Part shown: positions 8,618 to 17,752 of the stretch, piece by piece
Numbering within the stretch: the stretch's first letter is position 1
How the letters are laid out: each line of letters begins with the position of its first letter
From: an uncultured Bacilli bacterium
GTDB taxonomy: Bacteria; Bacillota_I; Bacilli_A; RF39; UBA660
NCBI GenBank assembly: GCA_934122275.1
Contig: CAKOWI010000002.1
Span: forward strand, 103,769-167,768
Direction: 5' to 3'
Length of the DNA stretch: 64,000 nucleotides
Made by a program: the position numbers and the translations under genes
Notes under the pieces: model-generated
The model's database searches: none
What the model saw: the letters and a program-made list of their open reading frames with translations, nothing else
Told to the model about the DNA's origin: nothing

Positions 8618-10867
8618 ATGAAAAAAAGTAAAGCTCTTAGAACACTATTAGTTATATTAACTATTTTTATAAGTTTTATTATGTTTCAAGATAAAGCTTT
8701 AGCGAAGGTTAGGATGTCTAAATTTATGGCATGGGGTTGTTATAAATACAATGGTACTGCACTTGTTTATAAGGCATTAGATGGTGGGAATGAGATAATC
8801 GAGAAAACAATGGATCAAGCAGTTTTTGGCTTGTATGATGAAAGTAGTGGAAAAACGCTTCATGCATATTGTATTCAGCCTGGTGTATCAATAAATAGTG
8901 GCGATAAAGATATGTATAACTATGGTGACATAATGGGAGCTGGAGAGTATAAGGGAACTAGTACTCCTGGTTTTGGTTATGGTACATGGTATAAAGATAC
9001 AAATGAATTATCAAAAAGAAAACAAATGATTTTACAGGTATTAAACTATGCTTATGAAATAACTGATATTCCTAGTGGAACTTTTCCATCTAATTTTCGT
9101 GGAAGAGTAAAAAAGATGAATCGTGAGGAATATCAAAAGATACTTGCAGCTCAGTCAATAATATGGGAAATTGTTTGGGGTGAAAGAACAAACTTTAATT
9201 ATGTAGAAAATCAAAGTGATGATTGGGGTTATAGGCCTGATAATATGGTTACCGACGGGTTATTTCATACATTTTATAAGCATTCTAAGCAACCTAGTAA
9301 TCCAAATGAAAACTTTTATAATGTAGCAATTACACAGTACAAACACATAATTAATAAAGTATATAATACTTACTATAGAATGCCAGGAAGTAATTATGCT
9401 TTTAAAACAACGAAAGAGTCCGCAAATAAATATGAAATAAAAGTTAATAATTCAGTAGATATTAAAGATAGTAGTGGTGCATTTCAGTATTTTGAAGTAG
9501 CAAGTAATACAGCTGGTCTTGATGTAAAATTAGTAAATAATGATACTATAAGAGTTACTGCAACAAAAGCATTTACACAAGATAATCCAGCAGAATTAAC
9601 ATTAGTTACTAAAAGTAGTAAGAAAAATGGACCAACCGCTATAATAACTAATTTTTATGTATCAGAAAATTCACAAGATTTTGCATATGGAAGTCCAACA
9701 GCAAGACATATACATATAAAATTCTATACACCAAAGTACAAGTTAGAAATAATAAAACTAGATGAGGATAAAAAGGGATTAGCAGGAGCAAAATTTAACT
9801 TATGTAGTGATAATAAATGTAATGATATAATTGCAGAACTAAAAAGTGGAGAAGATGGAAAAGTTACATATGAAGTTGAAAAAACAGGAACATATTATGT
9901 AAAAGAAATAGAGGCGCCAGAAGGATATGTATTAGATAGTAAAATACGCAGTATAACCGTTTCAGATAGTAATTCCAATCCAAAACCAATAGAGTTTGAA
10001 AATAAAGCAAGAAGTATGAATCTAACAAAAAGAACAGTAGATGAAAATGGGAATGTAACAATATTAGAAGACGGATGTGGAACAGATACATATACAGGTC
10101 CAAAGTTTGAAATAAAAAATAAAGATGGTAAAACATTATACTTTGAAGAAATAGAAGAAGGATTATATAAACCATCAGATGAAGAAAATGGCAAAATAGA
10201 AATAAAAACATGTAATGGAGCATTTTCGGTAAAATATATGACAGAGTGCGAATATGAAATAGTTGAAAGAGAAGCACCAGAAGGACTTATGTTGCCGGAT
10301 AATCCAGCACTAAAGGTAAATATATGTAAGTCTGATGGAAATATATCATTTACAAATGGATTTACCGGATTAGAGTTTCAAAAAAAAGATGAAAGTGGAA
10401 ATCTAATATCAGGAGGAAAGTTTGCACTTCAGAAAAAAGAAAATGGAGCATATAAAGATGTTTTACTAAAGAAAGTAAAAGAAGGATATTACACATATGA
10501 TTCAAAGTTAACAGAAGATGATGAAGATGTAAGCTATATAATGGAAACAGATGGTGGAATTTCATTTATAGATAAAATATCAGCAGGAGAATATAGAGTA
10601 GTAGAAAAAGAAGCACCAGAAGGATATGAACCAATAAAAGATAAAGATTCAACAGCAAAGATAGTTATAAAAGATGATTCATCTAATTCATATAATAGAG
10701 TTGAATTAATAAACAAAAAGATAAGTGTTGGCGGAGATGATGCTAGTGCAGAATTAATAGTTACTATAACAACAGGAAGAAAAGTATTAAATTATGTATT
10801 AATATTTGGAGGATTAGCATCTATATTAATAGTGCTTATAATACTAAGAAAGAAGTTTAAAAAATAA
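8618..10867 (+). CDS. Thioester-domain surface protein with three SpaA/Cna_B-like repeats
   Basis: Secreted, membrane-anchored adhesin-like protein, 749 aa. Residues 1-29 form a signal peptide. The N-terminal domain carries the cysteine of an internal thioester (AYC, Cys85) and the partner glutamine in AAQSIIW (Gln179), the TQxA-type motif of thioester adhesins that bind host amines covalently. Three SpaA-like beta repeats follow at about 374-463, 466-579 and 583-701, each ending near E-A-P-E-G. One transmembrane helix (724-743) and a basic tail close the protein. There is no LPXTG motif, so sortase anchoring is not expected. Function is inferred from the family; the ligand is unknown. Confidence 0.85.
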   Translation: MKKSKALRTLLVILTIFISFIMFQDKALAKVRMSKFMAWGCYKYNGTALVYKALDGGNEIIEKTMDQAVFGLYDESSGKTLHAYCIQPGVSINSGDKDMYNYGDIMGAGEYKGTSTPGFGYGTWYKDTNELSKRKQMILQVLNYAYEITDIPSGTFPSNFRGRVKKMNREEYQKILAAQSIIWEIVWGERTNFNYVENQSDDWGYRPDNMVTDGLFHTFYKHSKQPSNPNENFYNVAITQYKHIINKVYNTYYRMPGSNYAFKTTKESANKYEIKVNNSVDIKDSSGAFQYFEVASNTAGLDVKLVNNDTIRVTATKAFTQDNPAELTLVTKSSKKNGPTAIITNFYVSENSQDFAYGSPTARHIHIKFYTPKYKLEIIKLDEDKKGLAGAKFNLCSDNKCNDIIAELKSGEDGKVTYEVEKTGTYYVKEIEAPEGYVLDSKIRSITVSDSNSNPKPIEFENKARSMNLTKRTVDENGNVTILEDGCGTDTYTGPKFEIKNKDGKTLYFEEIEEGLYKPSDEENGKIEIKTCNGAFSVKYMTECEYEIVEREAPEGLMLPDNPALKVNICKSDGNISFTNGFTGLEFQKKDESGNLISGGKFALQKKENGAYKDVLLKKVKEGYYTYDSKLTEDDEDVSYIMETDGGISFIDKISAGEYRVVEKEAPEGYEPIKDKDSTAKIVIKDDSSNSYNRVELINKKISVGGDDASAELIVTITTGRKVLNYVLIFGGLASILIVLIILRKKFKK

Positions 10868-10870
10868 TAA

Positions 10871-10899
10871 TTGATATATAATAAATACTGTGTTATAAT
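10871..10899 (+). promoter_or_regulatory. Promoter of the metS leader
   Basis: TTGATA at 10871-10876, 17-bp spacer, TATAAT at 10894-10899, directly before the T-box leader. Confidence 0.7.
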
Positions 10900-10905
10900 T
10901 TAGTT

Positions 10906-11138
10906 GTTTTAAAGGCAATGAAGGAAAGAAAAAGGTAAAACTACTAATAAGAGAGCGTACAAATGGTGAAAGTACGTAGTAGATAATAACTATATAAATG
11001 GTTCTGGAGCTTTTTAATTGAATAATTAGATTAAAACGGTGGTAACGTTATAACTTTAAAGAGTATACTGTTATTAGTATAAATTAAGGTGGTACCGTGG
11101 ACATATAAGTTCATCCTTTATATAGGATGGGCTTTTTA
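10906..11138 (+). promoter_or_regulatory. T-box leader, methionine specifier
   Basis: tRNA-sensing transcription attenuator. It has an apical stem I element (GGTGAAAG), a specifier ATG at 10998-11000 followed by the usual TCTGGAGC, and the T-box AAGGTGGTACCGTGG at 11086-11100. The antiterminator pairs AAGG with CCTT and GTGGAC with GTTCAT. The competing terminator pairs AGTTCATCC (11108-11116) with GGATGGGCT (11125-11133), followed by T's. The ATG specifier agrees with metS downstream. Confidence 0.9.
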
Positions 11139-11157
11139 TTTTGAAAGGAGAATTATT

Positions 11158-12711
11158 ATGGAAAGAAAAAAATATTATATTACAACAGCAATAGCATATA
11201 CATCAGGTAAACCTCATATAGGAAATACATATGAAATAGTTTTAGCAGATGCTATAGCAAGATATAAAAGACAAAAAGGTTTTGATGTGTATTTTCAAAC
11301 AGGTACAGATGAACATGGTGAAAAAATAGAACTAAAAGCTAAAGATAAAGGTGTTACACCAAAAGAATTTGTGGATTCTGTAGCAGGTGAAATAAAAAGA
11401 ATATGGGATATTATGAATACATCTTATGATAAATTTGTTAGAACAACAGATCCAAATCATGAAAGAATAGTTCAAAAGATATTTGATAAAATGTATGATA
11501 AAGGTGATATTTATAAGGGAGAATATTCTGGCCTTTACTGTACACCATGTGAATCGTTTTGGACAGAAAGCCAGTTAGTTGATGGCAAATGTCCTGATTG
11601 CGGAAGAGAAGTAGAAGAAAAGAAAGAAGAAGCATACTTTTTTAAACTTTCTAAATATCAAGAAAAGTTAGTAGACTATATTGAATCTCATCCAGATTTT
11701 ATACAACCTGAATCAAGAAAAAATGAAATGCTTAACAACTTTATTAAACCAGGATTACAGGATTTATGTGTATCTAGAACTTCATTTGATTGGGGAATTA
11801 AAGTTGATATAGATCCTAAACACATAGTATATGTATGGCTTGATGCACTTACCAACTATATAACAAATATTGGTTATGATCCTGATGGTTCATCAGAAGA
11901 ATTTAATAAATGGTGGCCAGCTGATTTACATTTAATTGGAAAAGATATAATAAGATTTCATACAATTTACTGGCCTTGCTTTTTATGGAGCTTGGATTTA
12001 GAGATTCCAAAACAAGTATTTGGACATCCTTGGCTTTTAACTAATAATGATAAAATTGGTAAATCAAGGGGAAATGCAATATATGCTGATGATTTAGTAG
12101 AATTATTTGGGGTAGATGCTGTAAGATATTATGTACTTCATGAAATACCTTTTGCAAATGATGGTAATTTAACTTATGAATTATTAATTGAAAGAACTAA
12201 TACTGATCTAGCTAATACATTAGGTAATTTAGTTAATAGAACAATATCAATGGCTAATAAATACTTTAATGGAAAAGTTACTAATAAAAATGTAATAGAA
12301 GAAACAGATAAAGAATTAATAGATATGATTAATGATTTAGATAGTAAAGTAGAAAAGAAGATGGATAAATTAGAAATAGGTTTTGCATTAGACGAAATAT
12401 TTGAAGTTTTAAGAAGAAGTAATAAATACATTGATGAAACAAGTCCTTGGACACTTGCTAAAGACGAAACTAAAAAAGATAGACTAGAAACAGTTTTATA
12501 TAACTTGCTTGAATCTATTAGAGTATGTGCTTATAATTTAAGACCATTTTTAACTAGTACGTCTGAAAAAATATATAATCAATTAAATACAAAAGATGAA
12601 ACAAATAAGTTTAATTGTGATAATTCATATAGTGATATGGTTCCAGAAGTATTATTTGCAAGAATAGATAAAGAAAAGAAATTAGAAGAAATAAAAGAAA
12701 AGCAAGTATAA
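11158..12711 (+). CDS. metS: Methionyl-tRNA synthetase
   Basis: Class I synthetase charging tRNA-Met, 517 aa. The start is ATG 11158, after AAAGGAG and after the T-box terminator; upstream in-frame codons lie inside the leader. It has the HIGH-type motif HIGN near residue 22 and a zinc knuckle with CxxC...CPDC at about 127-145. The KMSKS loop appears as KIGKS. The anticodon-binding helical domain follows, and the protein ends without the C-terminal tRNA-binding domain that some orthologues carry. Controlled by the methionine T-box. Also called metG. Confidence 0.96.
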   Translation: MERKKYYITTAIAYTSGKPHIGNTYEIVLADAIARYKRQKGFDVYFQTGTDEHGEKIELKAKDKGVTPKEFVDSVAGEIKRIWDIMNTSYDKFVRTTDPNHERIVQKIFDKMYDKGDIYKGEYSGLYCTPCESFWTESQLVDGKCPDCGREVEEKKEEAYFFKLSKYQEKLVDYIESHPDFIQPESRKNEMLNNFIKPGLQDLCVSRTSFDWGIKVDIDPKHIVYVWLDALTNYITNIGYDPDGSSEEFNKWWPADLHLIGKDIIRFHTIYWPCFLWSLDLEIPKQVFGHPWLLTNNDKIGKSRGNAIYADDLVELFGVDAVRYYVLHEIPFANDGNLTYELLIERTNTDLANTLGNLVNRTISMANKYFNGKVTNKNVIEETDKELIDMINDLDSKVEKKMDKLEIGFALDEIFEVLRRSNKYIDETSPWTLAKDETKKDRLETVLYNLLESIRVCAYNLRPFLTSTSEKIYNQLNTKDETNKFNCDNSYSDMVPEVLFARIDKEKKLEEIKEKQV

Positions 12712-12796
12712 ATTTATATATGTAAACGAAATGTAAAATTGTAAAGTTATGTTAAATGAAAGTAAATATATTTGTTATAATATAGTTGGTGATGTT

Positions 12797-13936
12797 ATGA
12801 ATTATTTGATATTGAAAAAAAGTGAAAATGATATAAAGTTTAGGATATATGAAGAAACAAGACACGGAAAGATAGAAAGAAATGTTAGTTATGAAGAACT
12901 AAATAGGTTTATTAATTCTATTAATAGAAATCCTGAAAGTATATCTATGTTTAGTATTAATAAAAATAATCTATCATTTACGGTAAATGATACATCTATA
13001 ACTTTAGTTAACTATAGTGATTTTTCGAATGATAAAAGATTTTCTTCTATATTTAGAAAAGTTAGAAATAAAAACTTTAAACTAGTAAGTAAAACCATAT
13101 TAACAGGTACCTTGGTAGCAACATCATTGTTAGGATTAATTAAAGGCATTGACTTTGCCAAGAAAATTGATGTTCAAGCTTATGGTGGCATGGATTACAG
13201 TACGATTTTCGAAGATAATAGTTATGTAGAAGAAAATACTTTAGGTGAAAATGTAGAAATAACACCTAATACTGAGTATGCTGGTACTAAGTATGTTGAT
13301 GATGAACCAGTAATAGAAAAAACTACTAAAGAAAAAGAAACTGAAAACGAAAATATCAAGATCGAATTAGGTAATTTAGACTCTGCTAATATTGAAAAGG
13401 CAGCTAAAACAAGAGAATTATATTATGATATAATTGAAAAGTATGCAAAGACGTATGGATTAGACCCTGATGTTATATGTGCAATTGCAACACAAGAAAG
13501 AGGAGTGCATTCTGATACTGTTGATCCTGGCGGAGCAATTGGTCTTATGCAAATACAAGTTGAAGTGTGGGATAATAAAGATATAAATGCATATAATTAT
13601 GATACTAATACTAATGAAAAAGTACATATTACATTGAATAATTTAAGAGATGTCAGCTTTAACATTAAAGTGGGTTGCATGATATTCCAAAACTATTTAA
13701 ATGAAATGAATGGAAACTTAACAGCAGCTATTCAGTGCTATAACATGGGACCGGGTAGTGTTAATTCTATGATTAATAAATATTGTAAAGATAATAATAT
13801 AACTCGTTCTGAATTATTAAATTCTAATGATAACGGATGGCTTAATTATAGAAATTCATCATATCCAGGCGATCCCAAGTATGCTGAACACGTTTCAAGA
13901 TATATTCCAGAAGAAAAACAGACTATTAAAATGTAA
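12797..13936 (+). CDS. Membrane-anchored lytic transglycosylase (SLT domain)
   Basis: 379-aa peptidoglycan-cleaving enzyme candidate. The start is ATG 12797, preceded by GGTGAT; the open frame upstream overlaps the promoter region (TATAAT at 12776). Residues 1-90 are cytosolic-looking, one transmembrane helix follows (about 93-115, KTILTGTLVATSLLG), then an acidic linker, then the SLT fold: the catalytic-glutamate region AIATQERG, GAIGLMQI, and the conserved CYNMGPG. The long N-terminal cytoplasmic part is unusual and may sense or tether something. Monocistronic in appearance. Confidence 0.85.
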   Translation: MNYLILKKSENDIKFRIYEETRHGKIERNVSYEELNRFINSINRNPESISMFSINKNNLSFTVNDTSITLVNYSDFSNDKRFSSIFRKVRNKNFKLVSKTILTGTLVATSLLGLIKGIDFAKKIDVQAYGGMDYSTIFEDNSYVEENTLGENVEITPNTEYAGTKYVDDEPVIEKTTKEKETENENIKIELGNLDSANIEKAAKTRELYYDIIEKYAKTYGLDPDVICAIATQERGVHSDTVDPGGAIGLMQIQVEVWDNKDINAYNYDTNTNEKVHITLNNLRDVSFNIKVGCMIFQNYLNEMNGNLTAAIQCYNMGPGSVNSMINKYCKDNNITRSELLNSNDNGWLNYRNSSYPGDPKYAEHVSRYIPEEKQTIKM

Positions 13937-13994
13937 TTTATTATTTGTATTAATAACATGTATATGTTATACTTAAGTTGTAAGGGTGGTAAAT

Positions 13995-14492
13995 ATGAAA
14001 AAAAGTAATAAAAAAGTATTAGCGGGATTACTAGCAGGAGGATTAATATTTTCTTTTGCAGGATGTAATATGGCTAAAGAAGAAAAAAGTGGTGAAATTG
14101 CTGTTGATGTAATACCATTTGTAAGTGAAAATGAAGAATTATCTATAATAGGCTTTGTTGATAAGAAAACACGTCAAAAAATATGGGATGAAAGATACGG
14201 TTTCTTTAGTCAAGATAAAAGTGAATTTTATGATGCTTTAACTGGAGAAACAATAAATGTTGAAGAACTAAGCAATTTTTGTGATGTTTACTTTAAGAGT
14301 TATTATAATTCTTTATCTACGGATGATAAAGAACATTTTAATAACAGAGGATGCGTATATTATGATGAATTACAAAAATATAGTGATTCATTTAAACTTG
14401 ATTCAAAAGATGGCTATAGTTGGCAATTATCTCCAGTAAAGAAATTAGAAAGATATGACGGAAATACAAATCTTGAAAAACTAGATAAATAA
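13995..14492 (+). CDS. Small lipoprotein, function unknown
   Basis: 165 aa. The start is ATG 13995, with AAGGGTGG upstream; a GTG nine bases earlier is less well placed. The N-terminus is a lipoprotein signal with lipobox FAGC (Cys about residue 23), so it is predicted to be lipid-anchored outside the membrane. The mature part is acidic, contains no motif I recognise and looks like a small alpha/beta domain. A strong terminator follows. Confidence 0.75.
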   Translation: MKKSNKKVLAGLLAGGLIFSFAGCNMAKEEKSGEIAVDVIPFVSENEELSIIGFVDKKTRQKIWDERYGFFSQDKSEFYDALTGETINVEELSNFCDVYFKSYYNSLSTDDKEHFNNRGCVYYDELQKYSDSFKLDSKDGYSWQLSPVKKLERYDGNTNLEKLDK

Positions 14493-14514
14493 GTACCTAA
14501 AATAGGTACTTTTT
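14491..14514 (+). terminator. Intrinsic terminator of the lipoprotein gene
   Basis: Perfect 9-bp stem AAGTACCTA/TAGGTACTT with an AAA loop and a T-run. Confidence 0.85.
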
Positions 14515-14544
14515 GTGTTATAATTTTTTAGGATGGTGAGAAGT

Positions 14545-15888
14545 ATGGAAATTAAGTTAGACGAAATGCAAGGATATTTAACTAGTGATAGAAAGTTTGA
14601 TCAAAAATGTGCTTTAAAAAGCACAGGAGTTAAAGCTGCTATCTGTTACAAGGAAGAAAAAGATGGTAAGCCAGTAAATCAAGATATGATAAGGGATGAA
14701 GAATCTTTATCAACTTTAGTTATTAGAGGATTAAATACAATTTTTCAAGATCACACTACACCTAGTGAACATCAAATGGTAACTCTTGAAATGACGGATA
14801 TTCCAAAAGCATTATGTATGGTTTTAAACAATGAAAAACAGTATACAGCAGATGAAAGATCACTTAGATATACTGAAGTTAAAAAAAATGAATATATTTC
14901 TGATAGAGAAGTTGAATTATATAATAAATGGTTAAATATTTTATATGATGTAATTGATAAAAAGCATGGGGATTTTTATAGAAAATACAGTAAGAATGAA
15001 AGTGGTGCTAAAAAAACAATGATAAAGTTAGCACAAGAAAATGCAAGATTTATGGTAAGTGTATTTATGCCTACCTCTATAACATATACTGTTCCTTGGA
15101 TTCAAATTAATAAGATAATTACTTACATGCAAAAGGTAATAGATAATCCAATGAATGACTTTGAAAAAAAATTAATACCTTATTTTAAGGAATTTATTGA
15201 TAAGTGTATTAATTTGGATGTTGCTATTACAAAAGATAGCTTGTATAGAAACTTAATTAGTGATGAAAATTTAGAATTAAAGGAAAATGTATTAAAAAAG
15301 TTTCCAGAATTTAAAAACTATAAGGGAGATAAATCGTTAGTATATAAAAATAATAAAAACGTAGACTTAAGTTTATTTGCAAATAGAAATCCTTTTTCTG
15401 GTATAAATGGTAATAATGAATATGGATATAATATTTCTTATAATAATTTAGAGTCTTTTGTTTGTTTAGCACAAGAACAAAGACATAGAACTTGTAATTG
15501 TGAAATGCTTATTCCAGATGAATTTTCGTCTTATATACCACCAATTATTTTGGATGATGATAAATTAATTAGTATGTGGGTTAATGACATTACTTCTGTT
15601 AAAGAAGTTTATCCTAACGGGCAATTAGTTAAAGTTAATAGGTGTGCAGCTTTAAAAGATATACTAAAGTTTATTGCACAAGAAAGAGCTTGTGATAGGG
15701 CACAATTAGAAATAGAGAAGGTATACGTTGATGATATGATACCAGATATATATGAAAATTTAAAAAAGCAAGGTAATGATGCTCTTGCAGATAATGTTTA
15801 TCCTTATGTTAAAAAGTTAAGATGTTCATTTCCAGGATATCATTGTCCAGGTACTTGTGGTCATCCTAGAATTAATAGAGACTTATAA
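14545..15888 (+). CDS. Large ThyX-like (flavin-dependent thymidylate synthase-like) protein
   Basis: 447 aa, about twice the usual ThyX length. The N-terminal half has the family's H-x-S-x-x-E-H-like segment (HTTPSEH) and ERSLRY, but the RHR of the FAD motif is replaced by NNEKQ; it continues with a VFMPTSIT segment like ThyX. The C-terminal half has QEQRHRT and a DRAQLEIE helix resembling ThyX CxRAQWEI, then a Cys-rich end (HCPGTCGH). I read this as two fused or duplicated ThyX-like domains with the signature split between them. Whether it makes dTMP is uncertain. Start chosen for the GGTGAG site; ATG 14533 is the alternative. Confidence 0.65.
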   Translation: MEIKLDEMQGYLTSDRKFDQKCALKSTGVKAAICYKEEKDGKPVNQDMIRDEESLSTLVIRGLNTIFQDHTTPSEHQMVTLEMTDIPKALCMVLNNEKQYTADERSLRYTEVKKNEYISDREVELYNKWLNILYDVIDKKHGDFYRKYSKNESGAKKTMIKLAQENARFMVSVFMPTSITYTVPWIQINKIITYMQKVIDNPMNDFEKKLIPYFKEFIDKCINLDVAITKDSLYRNLISDENLELKENVLKKFPEFKNYKGDKSLVYKNNKNVDLSLFANRNPFSGINGNNEYGYNISYNNLESFVCLAQEQRHRTCNCEMLIPDEFSSYIPPIILDDDKLISMWVNDITSVKEVYPNGQLVKVNRCAALKDILKFIAQERACDRAQLEIEKVYVDDMIPDIYENLKKQGNDALADNVYPYVKKLRCSFPGYHCPGTCGHPRINRDL

Positions 15889-15917
15889 AAAAGAAACACG
15901 CTTGTGTTTCTTTTTTT
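15889..15917. terminator. Bidirectional terminator between convergent genes
   Basis: AAGAAACAC (15891-15899) pairs with GTGTTTCTT (15904-15912), flanked by A-run and T-run, serving the ThyX-like gene and the minus-strand AAA+ gene. Confidence 0.85.
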
Positions 15918-16929
15918 AATAATCATTTAAATCAACATTTTCCTTATCTAAGTATTCTTTAAATTCAACTTTAAATTTTTCTGCTTCTTTTTTTATAACA
16001 TCAGAATATACACTTTGACAATTCATAATTGCTTTATATATGTGCTTAAATGTTACAACTTCACTATTATCAAATTTAGCATAGCTAAATGCCTTCGATA
16101 ATAAAGCTAAAGCATTATCAGGATATCTTGAACCTAGTTCGTAAATTCTTTTATATTCACTAGTCATATCAACTATAAATTTCATAATATTTTCTATTGT
16201 AAAAGTAGAGTATTGTAATTTAACACCCGTTTTCTTTTCTATTCTTGGATAAGAACCCATTAGAATTTTAACGGTAGTTTCTGCATCCGGTTCTTCAACA
16301 TCTATTTTTTCAAAACGTCTTAGAAATGCTTTATCTCTTATTAAATACTGATTATATTCATCAAGTGTTGTTGCACCTATTACTTTTATATCTCCTCTTG
16401 AAAGAGCTGGTTTCATAGCATTTAAAAAATCAGTTCCACTTTTTCTTGATTCTATTACAAGAGTATGTATCTCATCTATAAATAGTATTGTATTGCTCGC
16501 ATTTTCAAGTTCATTAAGTAAAATATTAATTCTTAATTCTTCAGTTCCATCATCGCTTGTATATGTTCCTAATAATTGTGATGTATTAACTTTTATAATA
16601 TCATAATTACTAATTGCTTTAGGTACAGTATTATTTTGAATTTTATACGCAATACCTTCTACAATAGCAGTTTTACCAATACCAGCTTTACCAACTAATA
16701 TTGCAGATTTATCTGGAGTAAGTAAAGTTAATATTGTTTTTTCAATTTCACTATCTCTAGCTATAGCAGGATTAGTAACATAGGTTTTAGTACTTAAATT
16801 TTCTCCATATTTTTCAAGAACACTTTTTCTTTTCTTATCTTCTTTTTTTTCATCTGTATTTTTATCATTATTACTAACGTCATCAAAAGTTAAAGTTTCA
16901 TCTTCTACAATATCAAACATATCATCCAT
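15916..16929 (-). CDS. ClpA/ClpB-like single AAA+ ATPase
   Basis: 337 aa, resembling only the first nucleotide-binding domain (D1) of Clp/Hsp100 proteins. Walker A GKAGIGKT at about 80-87, Walker B LFIDEIH, sensor I GATT and an arginine-finger region FLRRF are all present. There is no Clp N-domain, M-domain or second ring; a charged, probably disordered 55-residue N-terminus takes their place. Such single-ring proteins may remodel a specific partner, but no partner is visible nearby. It lies alone on the minus strand between two plus-strand genes, with AAGAAGG as its ribosome binding site. Confidence 0.8.
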   Translation of the reverse strand: MDDMFDIVEDETLTFDDVSNNDKNTDEKKEDKKRKSVLEKYGENLSTKTYVTNPAIARDSEIEKTILTLLTPDKSAILVGKAGIGKTAIVEGIAYKIQNNTVPKAISNYDIIKVNTSQLLGTYTSDDGTEELRINILLNELENASNTILFIDEIHTLVIESRKSGTDFLNAMKPALSRGDIKVIGATTLDEYNQYLIRDKAFLRRFEKIDVEEPDAETTVKILMGSYPRIEKKTGVKLQYSTFTIENIMKFIVDMTSEYKRIYELGSRYPDNALALLSKAFSYAKFDNSEVVTFKHIYKAIMNCQSVYSDVIKKEAEKFKVEFKEYLDKENVDLNDY

Positions 16930-17105
16930 ACTTATACCTTCTTTCTAGATAATTATAACATGATTTTTAATTATTTTATTTGTAAATATACACTTAAAAT
17001 AAAAAAATTAATTAATTAATAAAAAATACTTTAAAAAATGTATAATTGTGTTACAATATTACTTGTAATGTTACTAGATAAATAATTATATAAGAGGTGT
17101 GTAGT

Positions 17106-17723
17106 ATGAAAGATTTATTAGCATCAGTATCTTATTCTTTTAATAATTTTTATGATACTTTAAATGATCAAGGTAAGGCTGTTTTTTCTATAATTTTATT
17201 TTTAATAGTTATTTTATGTATTATACTTTTGATATCTTACATTATAAATATAATAAAAAGTAAAGTAAGACTAGAAAAAATTAAAAAAGCTCCAAGCCAC
17301 GAGATAAAAAAAGAAGATAATAGTTTAAAACAGGAAAATAAAAATAGTGTTAAAGAAGAAACGATAGAATACGAAGAAAAAACAGAAATCATGAATATCA
17401 GAGATAGTATTGAAAAGGCATTAAAGGAAGATGCACCAATAACACTTACTAATTTTGAAGAAGATCAAGAAAAAACTGCCATTATATCAATAGATGAACT
17501 TATGGCAAAAGCAAAAGAACTTCAAATAATTTCTGATGAAGAGAATACGGGAGTTAATTATTTAGAAAAATATAATATTAAACCTAGTGATGTAGAAGAA
17601 ATGGTTAGTAATACTACTTCAAATTCTAAAAAACAACAAGAAGGAGAAGTAAAAGCATTTAGAGTCTCACAAGTTATATCACCAATATATGGTGTAAAAA
17701 AAGAAGTAATAAATAATAAGTAG
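17106..17723 (+). CDS. Single-pass membrane protein with acidic cytosolic tail
   Basis: 205 aa; start ATG 17106 is set by AGAGGTG six bases upstream. A short extracytosolic N-terminus precedes a transmembrane helix at about 27-50; basic residues after it indicate a cytosolic C-terminal part. That tail is charged and low-complexity, holds two EKT motifs (91-93 EKTEI, 122-124 EKTAI), a small helical part and a conserved-looking terminal motif FRVSQVISPIYG. I know no function. The EKT motifs recur in the tail of the membrane protein at 57669. A scaffold or kinase-target role is possible but inferred. Confidence 0.7.
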   Translation: MKDLLASVSYSFNNFYDTLNDQGKAVFSIILFLIVILCIILLISYIINIIKSKVRLEKIKKAPSHEIKKEDNSLKQENKNSVKEETIEYEEKTEIMNIRDSIEKALKEDAPITLTNFEEDQEKTAIISIDELMAKAKELQIISDEENTGVNYLEKYNIKPSDVEEMVSNTTSNSKKQQEGEVKAFRVSQVISPIYGVKKEVINNK

Positions 17724-17742
17724 AGCTTAAAGCTCTTTTTTT
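17722..17742 (+). terminator. Intrinsic terminator
   Basis: AGAGCT-TAA-AGCTCT with a T-run, between the membrane-protein gene and mtaB. Confidence 0.75.
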
Positions 17743-17752
17743 GGAGGTAGTT

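Noticed and set aside
9864..10277. Minus-strand open frame of 137 codons inside the thioester gene
   Set aside because: Low-complexity Leu/Phe-rich translation, antisense to a well-supported gene and without a ribosome site; a shadow of A-rich repeats.
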